64,000 bases of DNA, from positions 1 to 64,000 of the forward strand of contig NZ_BCYR01000010.1 in assembly GCF_001598295.1 (NCBI RefSeq). The letters run 5' to 3'. This document shows, one piece after another, positions 20,829-30,320 of the stretch. This stretch comes from Klebsiella ornithinolytica NBRC 105727 = ATCC 31898. GTDB lineage: Bacteria; Pseudomonadota; Gammaproteobacteria; Enterobacterales; Enterobacteriaceae. Positions within the stretch are counted from its first letter, which is position 1. Every line of letters begins with the position of its first letter. Position numbers and translations under genes: made by a program. The notes under the pieces were generated by a model. It was not told the origin of the DNA. It was given only the letters and a program-made list of their open reading frames with translations, and ran no database searches.

Positions 20829-21236
20829 ATGCGCTTACTTCACACCATGCTGCGCGTTGGCGACCTGCAACGTTCTATCGAGTTTTACACCAACGTGCTG
20901 GGCATGAAGCTGCTGCGCACCAGCGAAAATACCGAGTACAAATACTCGCTGGCCTTCGTCGGCTACGGCGAGGAGAGCGATACGGCGGTTATCGAGCTGA
21001 CTTACAACTGGGGCGTTGACAAATACGACCTCGGCAGCGCTTACGGTCATATCGCGCTGAGCGTGGATAACGCCGCCGAAGCCTGCGAGCGTATTCGCCA
21101 GAACGGCGGCAACGTCACCCGCGAAGCCGGTCCGGTGAAAGGCGGCACCACGGTGATCGCTTTCGTTGAAGATCCGGACGGTTACAAAATCGAGCTGATT
21201 GAAGAGAAAGATGCCGGCAAAGGTCTTGGCAACTAA
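20829..21236 (+). CDS. gloA: Glyoxalase I (lactoylglutathione lyase), nickel type
   Basis: 135 residues, E. coli length. It isomerises the methylglyoxal-glutathione hemithioacetal to S-lactoylglutathione. The four metal ligands are conserved: His5, Glu56, His74 and Glu122; the short form without the extra loop is the Ni-activated class. AAGGAG lies about 9 bases before the ATG. Its place after nemRA fits methylglyoxal and electrophile defence. Confidence 0.97.
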   Translation: MRLLHTMLRVGDLQRSIEFYTNVLGMKLLRTSENTEYKYSLAFVGYGEESDTAVIELTYNWGVDKYDLGSAYGHIALSVDNAAEACERIRQNGGNVTREAGPVKGGTTVIAFVEDPDGYKIELIEEKDAGKGLGN

Positions 21237-21342
21237 CCTGCTCCGGGCGCTTATCGGCGCCCGCTGTTTTTCCCCTTCCTGCTGCAAGGCGCGGCAAAAT
21301 TTGCCATAATGCGCGCTACTTTTTTCCAGTTAAGAGAATCAG

Positions 21343-21990
21343 ATGTCCGAGAACGTTCAACTTAATGGTCTGTGCGACCGTTTTCGTGGTTTCTACCCCG
21401 TGGTAATTGATGTAGAAACCGCCGGGTTTAATGCTAAAACCGACGCCCTGCTTGAGATCGCCGCCATTACGTTGAAAATGGATGAGCAAGGCTGGTTAAT
21501 GCCGGACGAGACATTGCATTTTCATGTTGAACCTTTCGAAGGCGCCAATCTGCAGCCTGAAGCGCTGGCCTTTAACGGCATCAATCCGAACGACCCCGAG
21601 CGCGGCGCGGTGCGCGAATACGACGCCCTGCACGCCATTTTTAAAATGGTCCGCAAGGGCATTAAGGAGCACGATTGTAATCGTGCCATCATGGTGGCGC
21701 ACAACGCGACCTTCGATCTCACCTTTACGATGGCCGCCGCCGAACGCGCCGGACTCAAGCGTAATCCGTTTCACCCGTTCGTGACGTTTGATACCGCGGC
21801 GCTGAGTGGACTGGCCCTCGGTCAGACGGTGCTGTCCAAAGCCTGCCTGGCCGCCGGTATGGCGTTTGATGGCACCAAGGCGCACTCTGCGCTGTACGAC
21901 ACCGAGCAGACGGCGCAGCTGTTTTGCGAAATCGTCAACCGCTGGAAACGTCTTGGCGGCTGGCCGTTACCGCTTGCCGGACAAGAGTAA
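21343..21990 (+). CDS. rnt: Ribonuclease T
   Basis: 215 residues. A DEDDh 3'-5' exonuclease that trims tRNA and other stable RNA ends. All catalytic residues are seen: Asp23, Glu25 (VIDVETAG), Asp125 (HNATFD), His181 (AHSALYD) and Asp186. A strong terminator follows within 10 bases. It lies downstream of gloA, as in K-12. Confidence 0.97.
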   Translation: MSENVQLNGLCDRFRGFYPVVIDVETAGFNAKTDALLEIAAITLKMDEQGWLMPDETLHFHVEPFEGANLQPEALAFNGINPNDPERGAVREYDALHAIFKMVRKGIKEHDCNRAIMVAHNATFDLTFTMAAAERAGLKRNPFHPFVTFDTAALSGLALGQTVLSKACLAAGMAFDGTKAHSALYDTEQTAQLFCEIVNRWKRLGGWPLPLAGQE

Positions 21991-22000
21991 GAGACAAAAA

Positions 22001-22029
22001 AAAGCGACTTCACAGGAAGTCGCTTTTTT
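22001..22029. terminator. Bidirectional terminator between rnt and grxD
   Basis: An 8-bp core stem GCGACTTC/GAAGTCGC flanked by A8 on the left and T6 on the right closes a 4-base loop (22012-22015). U-runs form on both strands, so it serves both convergent genes. Confidence 0.93.
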
Positions 22030-22042
22030 ACTGGCAGCAGAC

Positions 22043-22390
22043 TTATTCAGCTTTCGGCTCGTCGGTCTTGTACTTTGCCGCCGTTTCTTTGATCAGCTGC
22101 TGCAGTTCGCCGCGCTGATACATTTCAATCACGATGTCGCAACCGCCAACCAGCTCGCCATCAACCCACAGCTGCGGGAAGGTCGGCCAGTTCGCATATT
22201 TCGGCAGTTCCGCGCGGATATCCGGGTTCTGCAGGATGTCAACGTAGGCAAAACGCTCGCCGCATGCAGACAGCGCCTGCACAGCCTGAGCGGAAAAACC
22301 GCAGCTTGGCAGTTTCGGAGACCCTTTCATGTACAGCAGGATCGGGTTTTCAGCGATTTGACGTTGGATTTTTTCTACAGTCGTGCTCAT
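22043..22390 (-). CDS. grxD: Monothiol glutaredoxin GrxD (Grx4)
   Basis: 115 residues. The CGFS active site is in KLPSCGFSAQAV (Cys30-Ser33), typical of monothiol glutaredoxins that bind and hand over 2Fe-2S clusters with glutathione and BolA-type partners. WPTFPQLWVDGELVGGCDIV is the glutathione-binding part. I use the ATG at 22390 (MSTTVEKIQ), 9 bases after AAGGA, over the ATG at 22396 which is only 3 bases from it. Confidence 0.96.
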   Translation of the reverse strand: MSTTVEKIQRQIAENPILLYMKGSPKLPSCGFSAQAVQALSACGERFAYVDILQNPDIRAELPKYANWPTFPQLWVDGELVGGCDIVIEMYQRGELQQLIKETAAKYKTDEPKAE

Positions 22391-22727
22391 TGTCATGCTT
22401 CCTTAACTTCTATACGGCAGTAATTTGTCATTGTAGCGTCCTGAACGCAGGACAGATAATAACATTTTTTTCACTCATTATATTTTATCTTCTGTGGTCA
22501 GAAGTTGCCTTAAAAATATCATTTTGGCCACCTAAAAGCGGTATCGCTGTACATTTCGCGTACAAGGTGGTTAATGTCTGAGATAATTTTTTGCAATTGT
22601 TAATCAAACGACACTTTAGATACAAAAGAGTATTAACTTTCCGGGTTTTTATGCTTTAGAATCGTTGGGTTTTGTCATTCACCGTCAGGTATGGGTACAT
22701 ATCTGTCATTAATCAGGGGATTGCTCA

Positions 22728-23606
22728 GTGGCGCGGCTAAACAAAATCGCGATTTCGCTCTGTGCATTACTGTTTACATCTATCTCATTTACACCACTGG
22801 CGCATGCTTCAGGGCATACGCACACCTCCGCCACGCCAAAAGCGCACGCGGCGAAAGGCACAACAGAACGTAAGAAAAAAGCCACCGCTCAGAAAACGAA
22901 GTCCACAACCAAAACCGCCAGCAAGAAAGCCTCAACGGCCACCCGCACCAGACACCCCACTCGCACCACCGCATCCAGCCAGACGGCGCTGAACCGTCAG
23001 GCCGCCGGCAGCAAAAAATGCGTTTTGCGTAAAGGGTATAAAAAGCAGTGTGCGAAAACGATCGCGCCGGCCGCCGAACCGGCTCCGGTCATGGCCAGCA
23101 TGCAGAGCAAATGCGTCGTCCGTAAAGGCTATAAAAAACGTTGTAAAACAATCGCGGAAGAACCGCCGCTGACGCTGGCGGATGCACACAAAGCCCGCGT
23201 GCAGAGAGCGCAAAGCACCGCGATGTCGAAGTTAATGGATCAGATTGGCAAACCGTATCGCTGGGGCGGAACCTCGCCGCGTACTGGTTTTGACTGCAGT
23301 GGGCTGGTCTACTACGCCTATAAGGATCTGGTAAAAATCCGCATTCCGCGCACCGCCAATGAGATGTATCACCTGCGCGATGCCCGTCCGGTCGATCGCG
23401 GCGAGCTGCAGAGCGGCGATCTGGTCTTCTTCCGCACCCGTGGGCGCGGCACCGCCGATCACGTCGGCGTTTACGTTGGCAACGGCAAGTTTATTCAGTC
23501 GCCGCGTACCGGCCGCGATATTCAGATCACCTCATTAAGCGAAGATTACTGGATTCGCCACTATGTCGGCGCACGCCGGGTGATGACCCCCAAAACCATT
23601 CGCTGA
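22728..23606 (+). CDS. mepH: MepH, NlpC/P60 murein DD-endopeptidase
   Basis: 292 residues (E. coli YdhO/MepH 271), GTG start with AGGGGA 7 bases upstream. A signal peptide ends near AHAS (residue 28). A long Lys/Thr/Ala-rich linker (30-105) follows, then the NlpC/P60 domain (about 165-285): catalytic Cys in RTGFDCSGLVYY, His in TADHVGVYVG, third residue further on. It cleaves D-Ala-mDAP crosslinks for cell-wall growth. Compared with E. coli, the cysteine segment is doubled: KCVLRKGYKKQC and KCVVRKGYKKRC, separated by about 22 residues. Confidence 0.94.
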   Translation: MARLNKIAISLCALLFTSISFTPLAHASGHTHTSATPKAHAAKGTTERKKKATAQKTKSTTKTASKKASTATRTRHPTRTTASSQTALNRQAAGSKKCVLRKGYKKQCAKTIAPAAEPAPVMASMQSKCVVRKGYKKRCKTIAEEPPLTLADAHKARVQRAQSTAMSKLMDQIGKPYRWGGTSPRTGFDCSGLVYYAYKDLVKIRIPRTANEMYHLRDARPVDRGELQSGDLVFFRTRGRGTADHVGVYVGNGKFIQSPRTGRDIQITSLSEDYWIRHYVGARRVMTPKTIR

Positions 23607-23644
23607 ACCTGACCTGCCGCACCTGCGGCAGGTCAATTCCCCGG

Positions 23645-24136
23645 CTATAACGCCATGCTCATCTCATGCCAGGACATCCCGCCATGATCCGAGGCCGAAG
23701 GCCGCTCGTAGCGAAAGCCAAACCGCTCATACAGGGCCACGTGTCGGTCTTTGCACATCAGGTGAATGGCGCTCTTCTGCGCCTGTGCCATCTGCCGGAT
23801 AAATCGCTCCATCAGGGCGGTCGAATACCCTTTTCCCTGGTGTTCAGGCGCAATGACTACAGACATAATCACTACATTCGGCGCGCGGGGATCGTGCCCG
23901 ACCAGCTCCTTGAAGGCTTCATCCGACATAACGACTTCCCACGCGCACCCTGAGTTAATAAAGCCAATAACCTCTCCTTGCCGTTCCATGCAAAGAAATC
24001 CTTCCGGGTACTGCTGGATTCGGGTGGCAATCTTTTCACGGGTAGCCGCCTCATCCCCTTCATACGCGCTCGTTTCAATTTCAAAACAGCGTTCGACGTC
24101 GGCCAGGGTCGCCTGGCGATAGACTATGTTAGACAA
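23645..24136 (-). CDS. GNAT-family N-acetyltransferase
   Basis: 163 residues from a TTG start that has AGAGG 6 bases upstream and gives (M)SNIVYRQATLADVERCFEIE, a normal GNAT beginning. An ATG 18 codons upstream (24190) would add MLLKYKVITEKSILQRSV and has weaker support. Acetyl-CoA-binding motif A is VVIAPEHQGKGYSTALMERF (Q/R-x-x-G-x-G/A as Q-G-K-G-Y-S). ALYERFGF near the end is also typical. The overall sequence resembles the arylalkylamine-type subfamily. Substrate unknown. It is absent between mepH and sodB in K-12. Confidence 0.85.
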   Translation of the reverse strand: MSNIVYRQATLADVERCFEIETSAYEGDEAATREKIATRIQQYPEGFLCMERQGEVIGFINSGCAWEVVMSDEAFKELVGHDPRAPNVVIMSVVIAPEHQGKGYSTALMERFIRQMAQAQKSAIHLMCKDRHVALYERFGFRYERPSASDHGGMSWHEMSMAL

Positions 24137-24435
24137 AACAGACCTCTGCAAAATGGATTTTTCAGTAATCACTTTATATTTCAACAGCAACAGCGATCAA
24201 CCGGCTCTGCTGAAATGCGCTGCCTTGCGCTCCGGCGAAGGCTTAACCAGGTACATTTGTTAAATATACCCTTTATCATTGCAAGGCTTTTAACTCCCTT
24301 CTGCAAGTGTTAGCATTCCGATCACAATAAAAACCTGTTGCACTCGCCCCGGCGAGGGACAGTACATGCTGTTGTGGATGGTCAAACATCCTTTGAATGT
24401 GAGCTAGAAAACAAGAAGTTATAAGGAGAGTAACA

Positions 24436-25017
24436 ATGTCGTTTGAATTACCTGCATTACCGTATGCAAAAGACGCCCTGGCGCCGCACATTTCCGCAGA
24501 AACCCTGGAATACCACTACGGCAAACATCACCAGGCCTATGTCACCAACCTCAACAACCTGATCAAAGGCACCGCGTTTGAAGGTCAATCTTTAGAAGCG
24601 ATCGTCCGCTCTTCTGAAGGCGGCATCTTTAACAATGCGGCCCAGGTCTGGAACCATACTTTCTACTGGAACTGCCTCGCGCCGAATGCGGGCGGCGAGC
24701 CGGAAGGTGAGCTGGCAGCCGCCATCAATCAATCCTTCGGCAGCTTCGCAGAGTTCAAAGCGAAGTTTACCGACGCGGCAGCGAAGAACTTTGGTGCAGG
24801 CTGGACATGGCTGGTTAAAAATAGCGATGGCAGCCTGAGCATTGTCTCCACCAGCAACGCTGGCACGCCGCTGACCGGCGACGCCAAACCGCTGCTGACC
24901 GTGGATGTCTGGGAACATGCCTATTACATCGACTACCGCAACGCCCGTCCTGACTATCTGGCGCACTTCTGGGCGCTGGTAAACTGGAAGTTTGTGGCGG
25001 CCAACCTGGCGGCCTAA
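24436..25017 (+). CDS. sodB: Iron superoxide dismutase
   Basis: 193 residues, E. coli length. Cytoplasmic Fe-SOD. Metal ligands sit in the standard places: His27 in YHYGKHHQ, His74 in VWNHTFYW, Asp157 and His161 in [14 protein letters not shown] lies 8 bases before the ATG. In E. coli the translation start region is the target of the Fur-controlled small RNA RyhB, and the AAG/TAAGGAG leader here is similar, so iron-dependent control is likely. Confidence 0.98.
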   Translation: MSFELPALPYAKDALAPHISAETLEYHYGKHHQAYVTNLNNLIKGTAFEGQSLEAIVRSSEGGIFNNAAQVWNHTFYWNCLAPNAGGEPEGELAAAINQSFGSFAEFKAKFTDAAAKNFGAGWTWLVKNSDGSLSIVSTSNAGTPLTGDAKPLLTVDVWEHAYYIDYRNARPDYLAHFWALVNWKFVAANLAA

Positions 25018-25025
25018 AACGCTAA

Positions 25026-25049
25026 CGCAGAAGGGGAAACCCTTCTGCG
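25026..25049. terminator. Hairpin between convergent sodB and ydhP
   Basis: A 10-bp perfect stem CGCAGAAGGG/CCCTTCTGCG around a GAAA tetraloop lies 8 bases after sodB. There is no U-run, so it may be a weak terminator or an RNA 3'-end stabiliser. Confidence 0.55.
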
Positions 25050-25059
25050 AATACACCGA

Positions 25060-26226
25060 CTACTGTCCGACCAACGCCTCTTCCGGCTGCGAACGCCCGC
25101 CGAACAGCACCAGCAGCAGCGCCACACCGGCAATTATCGCCCCCATCACCGGCACAAAGGCATAGCCCAGTCCGCCGGAAATCACCGCGCCACCGGCTGC
25201 CGCCCCCAGCGCATTGCCGAGGTTAAAGGCCCCGATATTGACCGACGAAGAGAGCCCCGGCGCTTCATGAGCCACCCGCATCACCCGCATTTGCAGCGGT
25301 GGAACCACGGCGAAGGTCGCCGCCCCCCAGACCACCATACTGATTGCAGCCCCCAGCTGCGTCTGCGCCAGCAGCGGAATCGCCAGCATGATGACCATCA
25401 GCAGCAGCAGAAACCCTTTCAGCGTCCCGGAGACGGAACGGTCGGCGAATTTACCGCCGAGGTAGTTACCCAGCGAAAAGCCGACGCCAATCAACACCAG
25501 CATGGCGGTGACGAACAGCGGCGAGGCGTGCGTAATGGTGTGCAGCACCGGTGAAATATAGGTATAGAGGGTAAACATCGCGCCGGCCCCCAGCACGGTG
25601 GTCAGCAATGCGGAGAGCACCTGCGGACGAACCAGCACGGAGAGCTCCTGCTTTACGTTCGGACGCTCGCCAGCGCTGCCTTTGGGCAACGAAAACCACA
25701 GGCTGACCATCGCCACCAGCCCCAGACCTGCCGTCGCGAGGAACGACATCCGCCAGCCGATGGTCTCGCCAAGCCATGTCGCCGCCGGAACGCCGCCAAT
25801 GTTAGCGATGGTTAACCCCATGAACATGGTCGCCACCGCACTGGCCTGTTTGTGTTTTTGCACCACGCTCGCCGCCACCACCGAACCGAGGCCGAAGAAA
25901 GCGCCGTGGTTAAGGCTGGTGATAATGCGCGAAATCAGCAGCGTGGTGTAATCCGGCGCCATTGAGGAGAGGACGTTACCCAGCGTAAAGATCGCCATCA
26001 GAAAAATCAGCGCATTTCTGCGCGCGCGATGAGAGAGCAGCAAAGTCATCAGCGGCGCCCCGACCATCACGCCGATCGCATAAGCGCTGATCAGCATTCC
26101 CGCCGCCGGAATTGACACGTCGACGCCTTTGGCAATTACCGGCAGCAGCCCCATCGGGGAAAACTCCGTGGTGCCAATACCAAACGCGCCTATCGCCAGC
26201 GCTAACAAGGGAAAGTTGATTTTCAT
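25060..26226 (-). CDS. ydhP: YdhP, MFS transporter (DHA1 family)
   Basis: 388 residues (E. coli 389) with 12 predicted helices. Family motifs include GTTEFSPMGLLPVIA in helix 1 and LSHRARRNALI in the 2-3 loop, as in AraJ/YdhP-type drug:H+ antiporters. Substrate is not established; related proteins export arabinose or drugs. It converges on sodB and is upstream-adjacent to the small gene ynhF. Confidence 0.93.
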   Translation of the reverse strand: MKINFPLLALAIGAFGIGTTEFSPMGLLPVIAKGVDVSIPAAGMLISAYAIGVMVGAPLMTLLLSHRARRNALIFLMAIFTLGNVLSSMAPDYTTLLISRIITSLNHGAFFGLGSVVAASVVQKHKQASAVATMFMGLTIANIGGVPAATWLGETIGWRMSFLATAGLGLVAMVSLWFSLPKGSAGERPNVKQELSVLVRPQVLSALLTTVLGAGAMFTLYTYISPVLHTITHASPLFVTAMLVLIGVGFSLGNYLGGKFADRSVSGTLKGFLLLLMVIMLAIPLLAQTQLGAAISMVVWGAATFAVVPPLQMRVMRVAHEAPGLSSSVNIGAFNLGNALGAAAGGAVISGGLGYAFVPVMGAIIAGVALLLVLFGGRSQPEEALVGQ

Positions 26227-26389
26227 TCAATGACTCCAGCAGACCGCCATCGGCGACGGTATCTCATCAGAAGTCAAAAGCATGACATCAATCACAAAAA
26301 AACAAAAGTAAACGAAATGGCAAAAGATTTTTGCGAAATTGATAATAATGGCGGGATGTCGGGGGAAAGAGGCCTCTCCCCCGGATAAA

Positions 26390-26479
26390 TCAGTGCAGCA
26401 CCGCTGTCAGGCCGGCGGCCACGATGAGACCCAGGACAATAATCGTTGTCGTCAGCGAAAACTTTAAATCTGTATCCAT
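26390..26479 (-). CDS. ynhF: YnhF, 29-residue membrane stress protein
   Basis: 29 codons from the ATG at 26479: MDTDLKFSLTTTIIVLGLIV followed by AAGLTAVLH. This matches the 29-residue E. coli YnhF (MSTDLKFSLVTTIIVLGLIV...). It is a single hydrophobic helix with a charged N-terminus, expected in the inner membrane. It sits between ydhP and purR as in K-12. A GGGG-AAAA stretch (26480-26492 complement) gives the ribosome site. Function is unknown. Confidence 0.9.
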   Translation of the reverse strand: MDTDLKFSLTTTIIVLGLIVAAGLTAVLH

Positions 26480-26716
26480 CAATTTTTCCCCCCAGTTATC
26501 CCCACATGAAAAGTGAGCTTGCTCATTTTTGCACAATATAGCGCAAAAATCTTCCATGTTTTAGGGTGATGCACATTTTTGCTCTTCCCCTTTGCCGCAA
26601 GATCGGACAAAATCCCACGCTAATTTGAAAGCGTATCGGCCATTGACCCCTTCCTGTCGTTCTGTGTCGTTTTCCCGACGTGATGCAATGTTGAAAATTG
26701 TATTCAGGGTGTGTAT

Positions 26717-26732
26717 AGGCAAACGTTTACGT
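26717..26732 (+). promoter_or_regulatory. PurR operator O1 upstream of purR
   Basis: A 16-base PUR box AGGCAAACGTTTACGT, with the core GCAAACGTTT matching the consensus, lies 44 bases before the purR ATG. E. coli purR is autoregulated through an equivalent site. Confidence 0.85.
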
Positions 26733-26775
26733 ATCGATAATCAGACGATCAGGTCAAGGTCTGGAGTGAGAAGTA

Positions 26776-27801
26776 ATGGCAACAATTAAAGATGTAGCGA
26801 AGCGCGCAAACGTTTCCACTACAACAGTGTCACATGTAATTAACAAAACCCGTTTCGTGGCGGAAGAAACCCGCAACGCCGTGTGGGCGGCGATCAAAGA
26901 GCTGCACTACTCCCCCAGTGCCGTTGCTCGCAGCCTGAAGGTTAATCACACCAAATCGATTGGCCTGCTGGCCACCAGCAGCGAAGCGGCCTATTTCGCT
27001 GAGATTATTGAAGCCGTAGAAAAGAGCTGTTTCCAGAAAGGCTATACCCTGATTCTGGGCAATGCGTGGAACGATCTCGAAAAACAGCAGGCCTACCTGT
27101 CGATGATGGCGCAAAAGCGCGTCGACGGCCTGCTGGTTATGTGTTCTGAATATCCGGAATCGGTGCTCAGCATGCTGGAAGAGTACCGCCATATTCCGAT
27201 GGTGGTAATGGACTGGGGTGAATCCAAAGCCGACTTCACCGATTCGGTCATCGATAACGCCTTCGAAGGCGGCTATATGGCCGGTCGCTATCTGGTGGAA
27301 CGCGGCCACCGTGAAATCGGCGTGATCCCGGGTCCGCTGGAGCGTAATACCGGCGCCGGCCGCCTGGCGGGCTTTATGAAAGCCATGGAAGAAGCGCAGA
27401 TCGCCGTTCCGGAAAGCTGGATTGTTCAGGGCGACTTCGAGCCTGAATCCGGCTACCGCGCCATGCAGCAGATCCTCAGCCAGCAGCATCGCCCGACGGC
27501 GGTCTTCTGCGGCGGCGACATCATGGCGATGGGCGCAATCTGTGCTGCGGATGAGATGGGACTGCGCGTGCCGCAGGACATTTCGCTGATCGGGTATGAT
27601 AACGTGCGTAACGCCCGCTATTTCAGCCCGGCGCTGACCACCATCCACCAGCCGAAAGATTCGCTGGGGGAAGCGGCCTTCAATATGCTGATGGATCGTA
27701 TCGTCAACAAGCGTGAAGAGTCGCAATCTATTGAGGTTCACCCGCGGCTGGTAGAGCGTCGCTCCGTCGTAGACGGCCCGTTCGTCGATTATCGTCGCTA
27801 A
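26776..27801 (+). CDS. purR: Purine repressor PurR
   Basis: 341 residues, E. coli length. LacI-family repressor that binds hypoxanthine or guanine and shuts down purine synthesis genes. The N-terminal HTH and hinge helix span residues 1-60 ([23 protein letters not shown]...[11 protein letters not shown]). The effector-binding periplasmic-binding-like domain follows. Two operators (26717-26732 and the intragenic 26804-26819) suggest autoregulation by blocking both initiation and elongation. It is convergent with ydhB, with a shared hairpin at the junction. Confidence 0.98.
   Translation: MATIKDVAKRANVSTTTVSHVINKTRFVAEETRNAVWAAIKELHYSPSAVARSLKVNHTKSIGLLATSSEAAYFAEIIEAVEKSCFQKGYTLILGNAWNDLEKQQAYLSMMAQKRVDGLLVMCSEYPESVLSMLEEYRHIPMVVMDWGESKADFTDSVIDNAFEGGYMAGRYLVERGHREIGVIPGPLERNTGAGRLAGFMKAMEEAQIAVPESWIVQGDFEPESGYRAMQQILSQQHRPTAVFCGGDIMAMGAICAADEMGLRVPQDISLIGYDNVRNARYFSPALTTIHQPKDSLGEAAFNMLMDRIVNKREESQSIEVHPRLVERRSVVDGPFVDYRR
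26804..26819 (+). promoter_or_regulatory. Intragenic PurR operator O2 in purR
   Basis: GCGCAAACGTTTCCAC, codons 10-15 of purR, matches the PUR box core. E. coli purR has the same second operator within the coding region, acting as a roadblock. Confidence 0.75.
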
Positions 27802-27811
27802 TCGCCCGTGC

Positions 27812-27832
27812 GGCGCCGGTTACTCCGGCGCC
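27812..27832. terminator. Hairpin at the purR-ydhB convergent junction
   Basis: An 8-bp stem GGCGCCGG/CCGGCGCC with a 5-base loop. The ydhB stop codon (27820-27822) falls in the loop. No U-run is present on either side, so termination is only probable. Confidence 0.5.
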
Positions 27833-28731
27833 CGCAGCCACTCCCGGTTCAACGTTTCGCTGTCCCCCAGATAATCCAACAGCCACGACAGCGCCGGTGA
27901 CGTGTCGCTCTGCTGCCAGGTCAGGCAGCACGCGGCGTCCGGGAACGGGTTTTCCAGCGCCAGCGCGGTCCATTCACCGCGGTCAATCCAGGGGCGGGCA
28001 AAATGGCTCGGCACCATTCCTACGCACAATCCCGCCGAGAGGCAGGTAGCTGATGACTCCCAGTCCGGCACCACTACCCTTTTCTGGTTGTCCAGTAGCC
28101 AGGTCGTGCGTTTCGGTAACGAACGGGAAGTGTCCTCCCGGACCAGCGACGGCCAGTTGCGCAACACATCATCGCTCAGTGGCCCGTTCATCTGCGCCAG
28201 CGGGTGATGGCTGGCCACTACGCAATGCCAGCTCAGCATCCCCATATCGCGAAAGGCGTAGCGCCCCCCGACCGGAATCGAACGCGTTGCCCCGATAGCC
28301 AGTTCCACGCGCCCGTCGGCCAGCGCGTCCCAGACGCCGTTGAAGACCTCCTGAAAAACAATCAGCTCGACATCGGGAAAGTGACGATAAAAATCGACAA
28401 TCATCTGACGCATACGGGCCGGTTTAACAATGTCGTCTACGGCTATCGACAGCTGGCCGCGCCAGCCGTTGGCTATCTGCTGACACTGCTGGCGAGTGAT
28501 CTGCATTTTTTTGATAACAGATCGTCCTTCCTGTAAAAACCAGAGCCCGGCGGGGGTCAATTCGACATCGCGATGGCGGCGTTCAAAAAGCGGTACTGCC
28601 AGCCACTCCTCCAGCTGACGTACGGTATAACTGACCGCCGAAGGTACGCGGTGCAGCTCCTGAGCCGCTGCGCTAAAGCTGCCGTTGCGGGCGACAGCAT
28701 CAACAACTTCGAGTGAGTATTCGGACCACAT
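27820..28731 (-). CDS. ydhB: LysR-family regulator YdhB (AdnB)
   Basis: 303 residues (E. coli 310) from the ATG that gives MWSEYSLEVVDAVARNGSFSAAAQELHRVPSAVSYTVRQLEE, the LysR HTH (residues 5-50). An extension of 93 codons upstream overlaps the divergent promoter and is rejected. The C-terminal periplasmic-binding-like effector domain (about 90-295) is typical. In K-12 it has been linked to adenosine/purine-responsive control of the neighbouring transporter; the divergent ydhC is the likely target, 109 bases away. Confidence 0.93.
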   Translation of the reverse strand: MWSEYSLEVVDAVARNGSFSAAAQELHRVPSAVSYTVRQLEEWLAVPLFERRHRDVELTPAGLWFLQEGRSVIKKMQITRQQCQQIANGWRGQLSIAVDDIVKPARMRQMIVDFYRHFPDVELIVFQEVFNGVWDALADGRVELAIGATRSIPVGGRYAFRDMGMLSWHCVVASHHPLAQMNGPLSDDVLRNWPSLVREDTSRSLPKRTTWLLDNQKRVVVPDWESSATCLSAGLCVGMVPSHFARPWIDRGEWTALALENPFPDAACCLTWQQSDTSPALSWLLDYLGDSETLNREWLRAPE

Positions 28732-28840
28732 ATTCTGCCTGCAAAAATTTTGAATGCATGTAGCAAATATTAGCGTTTCACAAGCCAGAATGCACTCCCT
28801 ACACTCTGCGGCATCATACCTGCACCTATAAGAGAATGTT

Positions 28841-30025
28841 ATGCAACAACCCGGGAAAGGATTTTTAGTGTGGCTGGCGGGACTCAGCGTGCTGGGTTTC
28901 CTCGCCACCGACATGTATCTGCCGGCCTTTTCGGCCATCCAGCAAGATCTCAATACGTCTGCGGCGTCGGTCAGCGCCAGTCTGAGCCTGTTCCTCGCCG
29001 GCTTCGCCATCGGACAGCTGTTCTGGGGCCCGCTCTCGGACCGCTACGGACGTAAACCGATTCTGCTGACCGGGCTGGCGATCTTCGCTATCAGCTGTCT
29101 GGGAATGCTGTGGGTGCGGGATGCCACCCTGATGCTGGTGCTGCGCTTTATTCAGGCGATCGGCGTCTGCGCGGCGGCGGTGACCTGGCAGGCGATGGTC
29201 ACGGATTATTATCCAGCCCAGCGCACTAACCGTATTTTCGCCACCATCATGCCGCTGGTGGGTCTATCGCCGGCTCTGGCGCCGTTGCTCGGCAGCTGGC
29301 TGCTTGCCCATCTGGAATGGCAGGCCATTTTTGCCACCCTGTTTGCCATCGCCCTGCTGCTGATGGTACCCGCCCTACGCCTGAAGCCGGTCGTCAGGCC
29401 GCAGGGTGATGTCCGCGAGAAGTTGACCTTTATGACGCTGCTGCGTTCGCGCGAATACAGCGGCAACGTGCTGATTTACGCCGCCTGCTCCGCCAGCTTT
29501 TTTGCCTGGTTGACCGGGTCGCCGTTTATTCTCCATGAGATGGGCTACAGCCCGACCGCTATCGGTCTTAGCTATGTTCCGCAGACAATCGCCTTTTTAG
29601 TCGGTGGCTATGGATGCCGCGCGGCGCTGCAGAAATGGCAGGGCCAACAGCTGCTGCCCTGGCTGCTGGTGATTTTCGCCGTCAGCGTGGCTGCAACCTG
29701 GATGGTTGGTCGGGTTGAAGATGTCTCAATCATTGCGGTGATGATTCCCTTCTGCGTGATGGCCGTTGTCAATGGCGGGATTTACCCGATTGTTGTCGCC
29801 CAGGCGCTGAAGCCGTTCCCGCAGGCGACCGGCCGTGCCGCCGCGCTGCAGAATACGCTGCAGCTTGGTCTGTGCTTCCTGACCAGTCTGCTGGTCTCCG
29901 CGCTGATTGCCACACCGCTGCTCGCCACCACCAGCGTGATGCTGGTCTCGATCGTGCTGGCCGGGCTGGGTTATTTTATGCAGCGTCACAGCGCCTGCCT
30001 GACTACCGAATCGTCGCATGCATAA
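28841..30025 (+). CDS. ydhC: YdhC, MFS transporter of the Bcr/CflA type
   Basis: 394 residues (E. coli 403), 12 predicted helices. Motifs [12 protein letters not shown] in helix 1 and [12 protein letters not shown] in the 2-3 loop are those of Bcr/CflA drug:H+ antiporters. It is divergent from ydhB and near purR; purine-nucleoside efflux has been suggested for the K-12 system, but the substrate cannot be read from sequence. Confidence 0.93.
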   Translation: MQQPGKGFLVWLAGLSVLGFLATDMYLPAFSAIQQDLNTSAASVSASLSLFLAGFAIGQLFWGPLSDRYGRKPILLTGLAIFAISCLGMLWVRDATLMLVLRFIQAIGVCAAAVTWQAMVTDYYPAQRTNRIFATIMPLVGLSPALAPLLGSWLLAHLEWQAIFATLFAIALLLMVPALRLKPVVRPQGDVREKLTFMTLLRSREYSGNVLIYAACSASFFAWLTGSPFILHEMGYSPTAIGLSYVPQTIAFLVGGYGCRAALQKWQGQQLLPWLLVIFAVSVAATWMVGRVEDVSIIAVMIPFCVMAVVNGGIYPIVVAQALKPFPQATGRAAALQNTLQLGLCFLTSLLVSALIATPLLATTSVMLVSIVLAGLGYFMQRHSACLTTESSHA

Positions 30026-30099
30026 ACGCGTTTCGGCGATGTTAAGGCTCAGTAATTAGCCTGCTAATATATTTTTATTGAAAGCCGGATTTCAGCGGC

Positions 30100-30106
30100 C
30101 TATACT
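30100..30106 (+). promoter_or_regulatory. Sigma-S-type -10 element of the proximal cfa promoter
   Basis: CTATACT at 30100-30106 fits the sigma-S extended -10 consensus and lies about 214 bases before cfa, leaving a long 5' leader like that of E. coli cfa, whose proximal promoter is sigma-S dependent and whose leader is a small-RNA target. Confidence 0.5.
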
Positions 30107-30320
30107 GAACCGGCTTCACATAAATAAAATATTTTTTACGATTAACGGCAGCAGGATGCGTCCCGTTTCACCATGGAAGGCCTTTCGGCAAGGGTTATCG
30201 CCCTTCCTCTGTTCTACGTCGGATAGCAGCTTCACGGATATTCCGTGAGATTTCTCACAAAGCCAAAAAAGCGTCTACGCTGTTTTAAGGTTCTGATCAC
30301 TTGGGCGTGATGGAGAAGCT

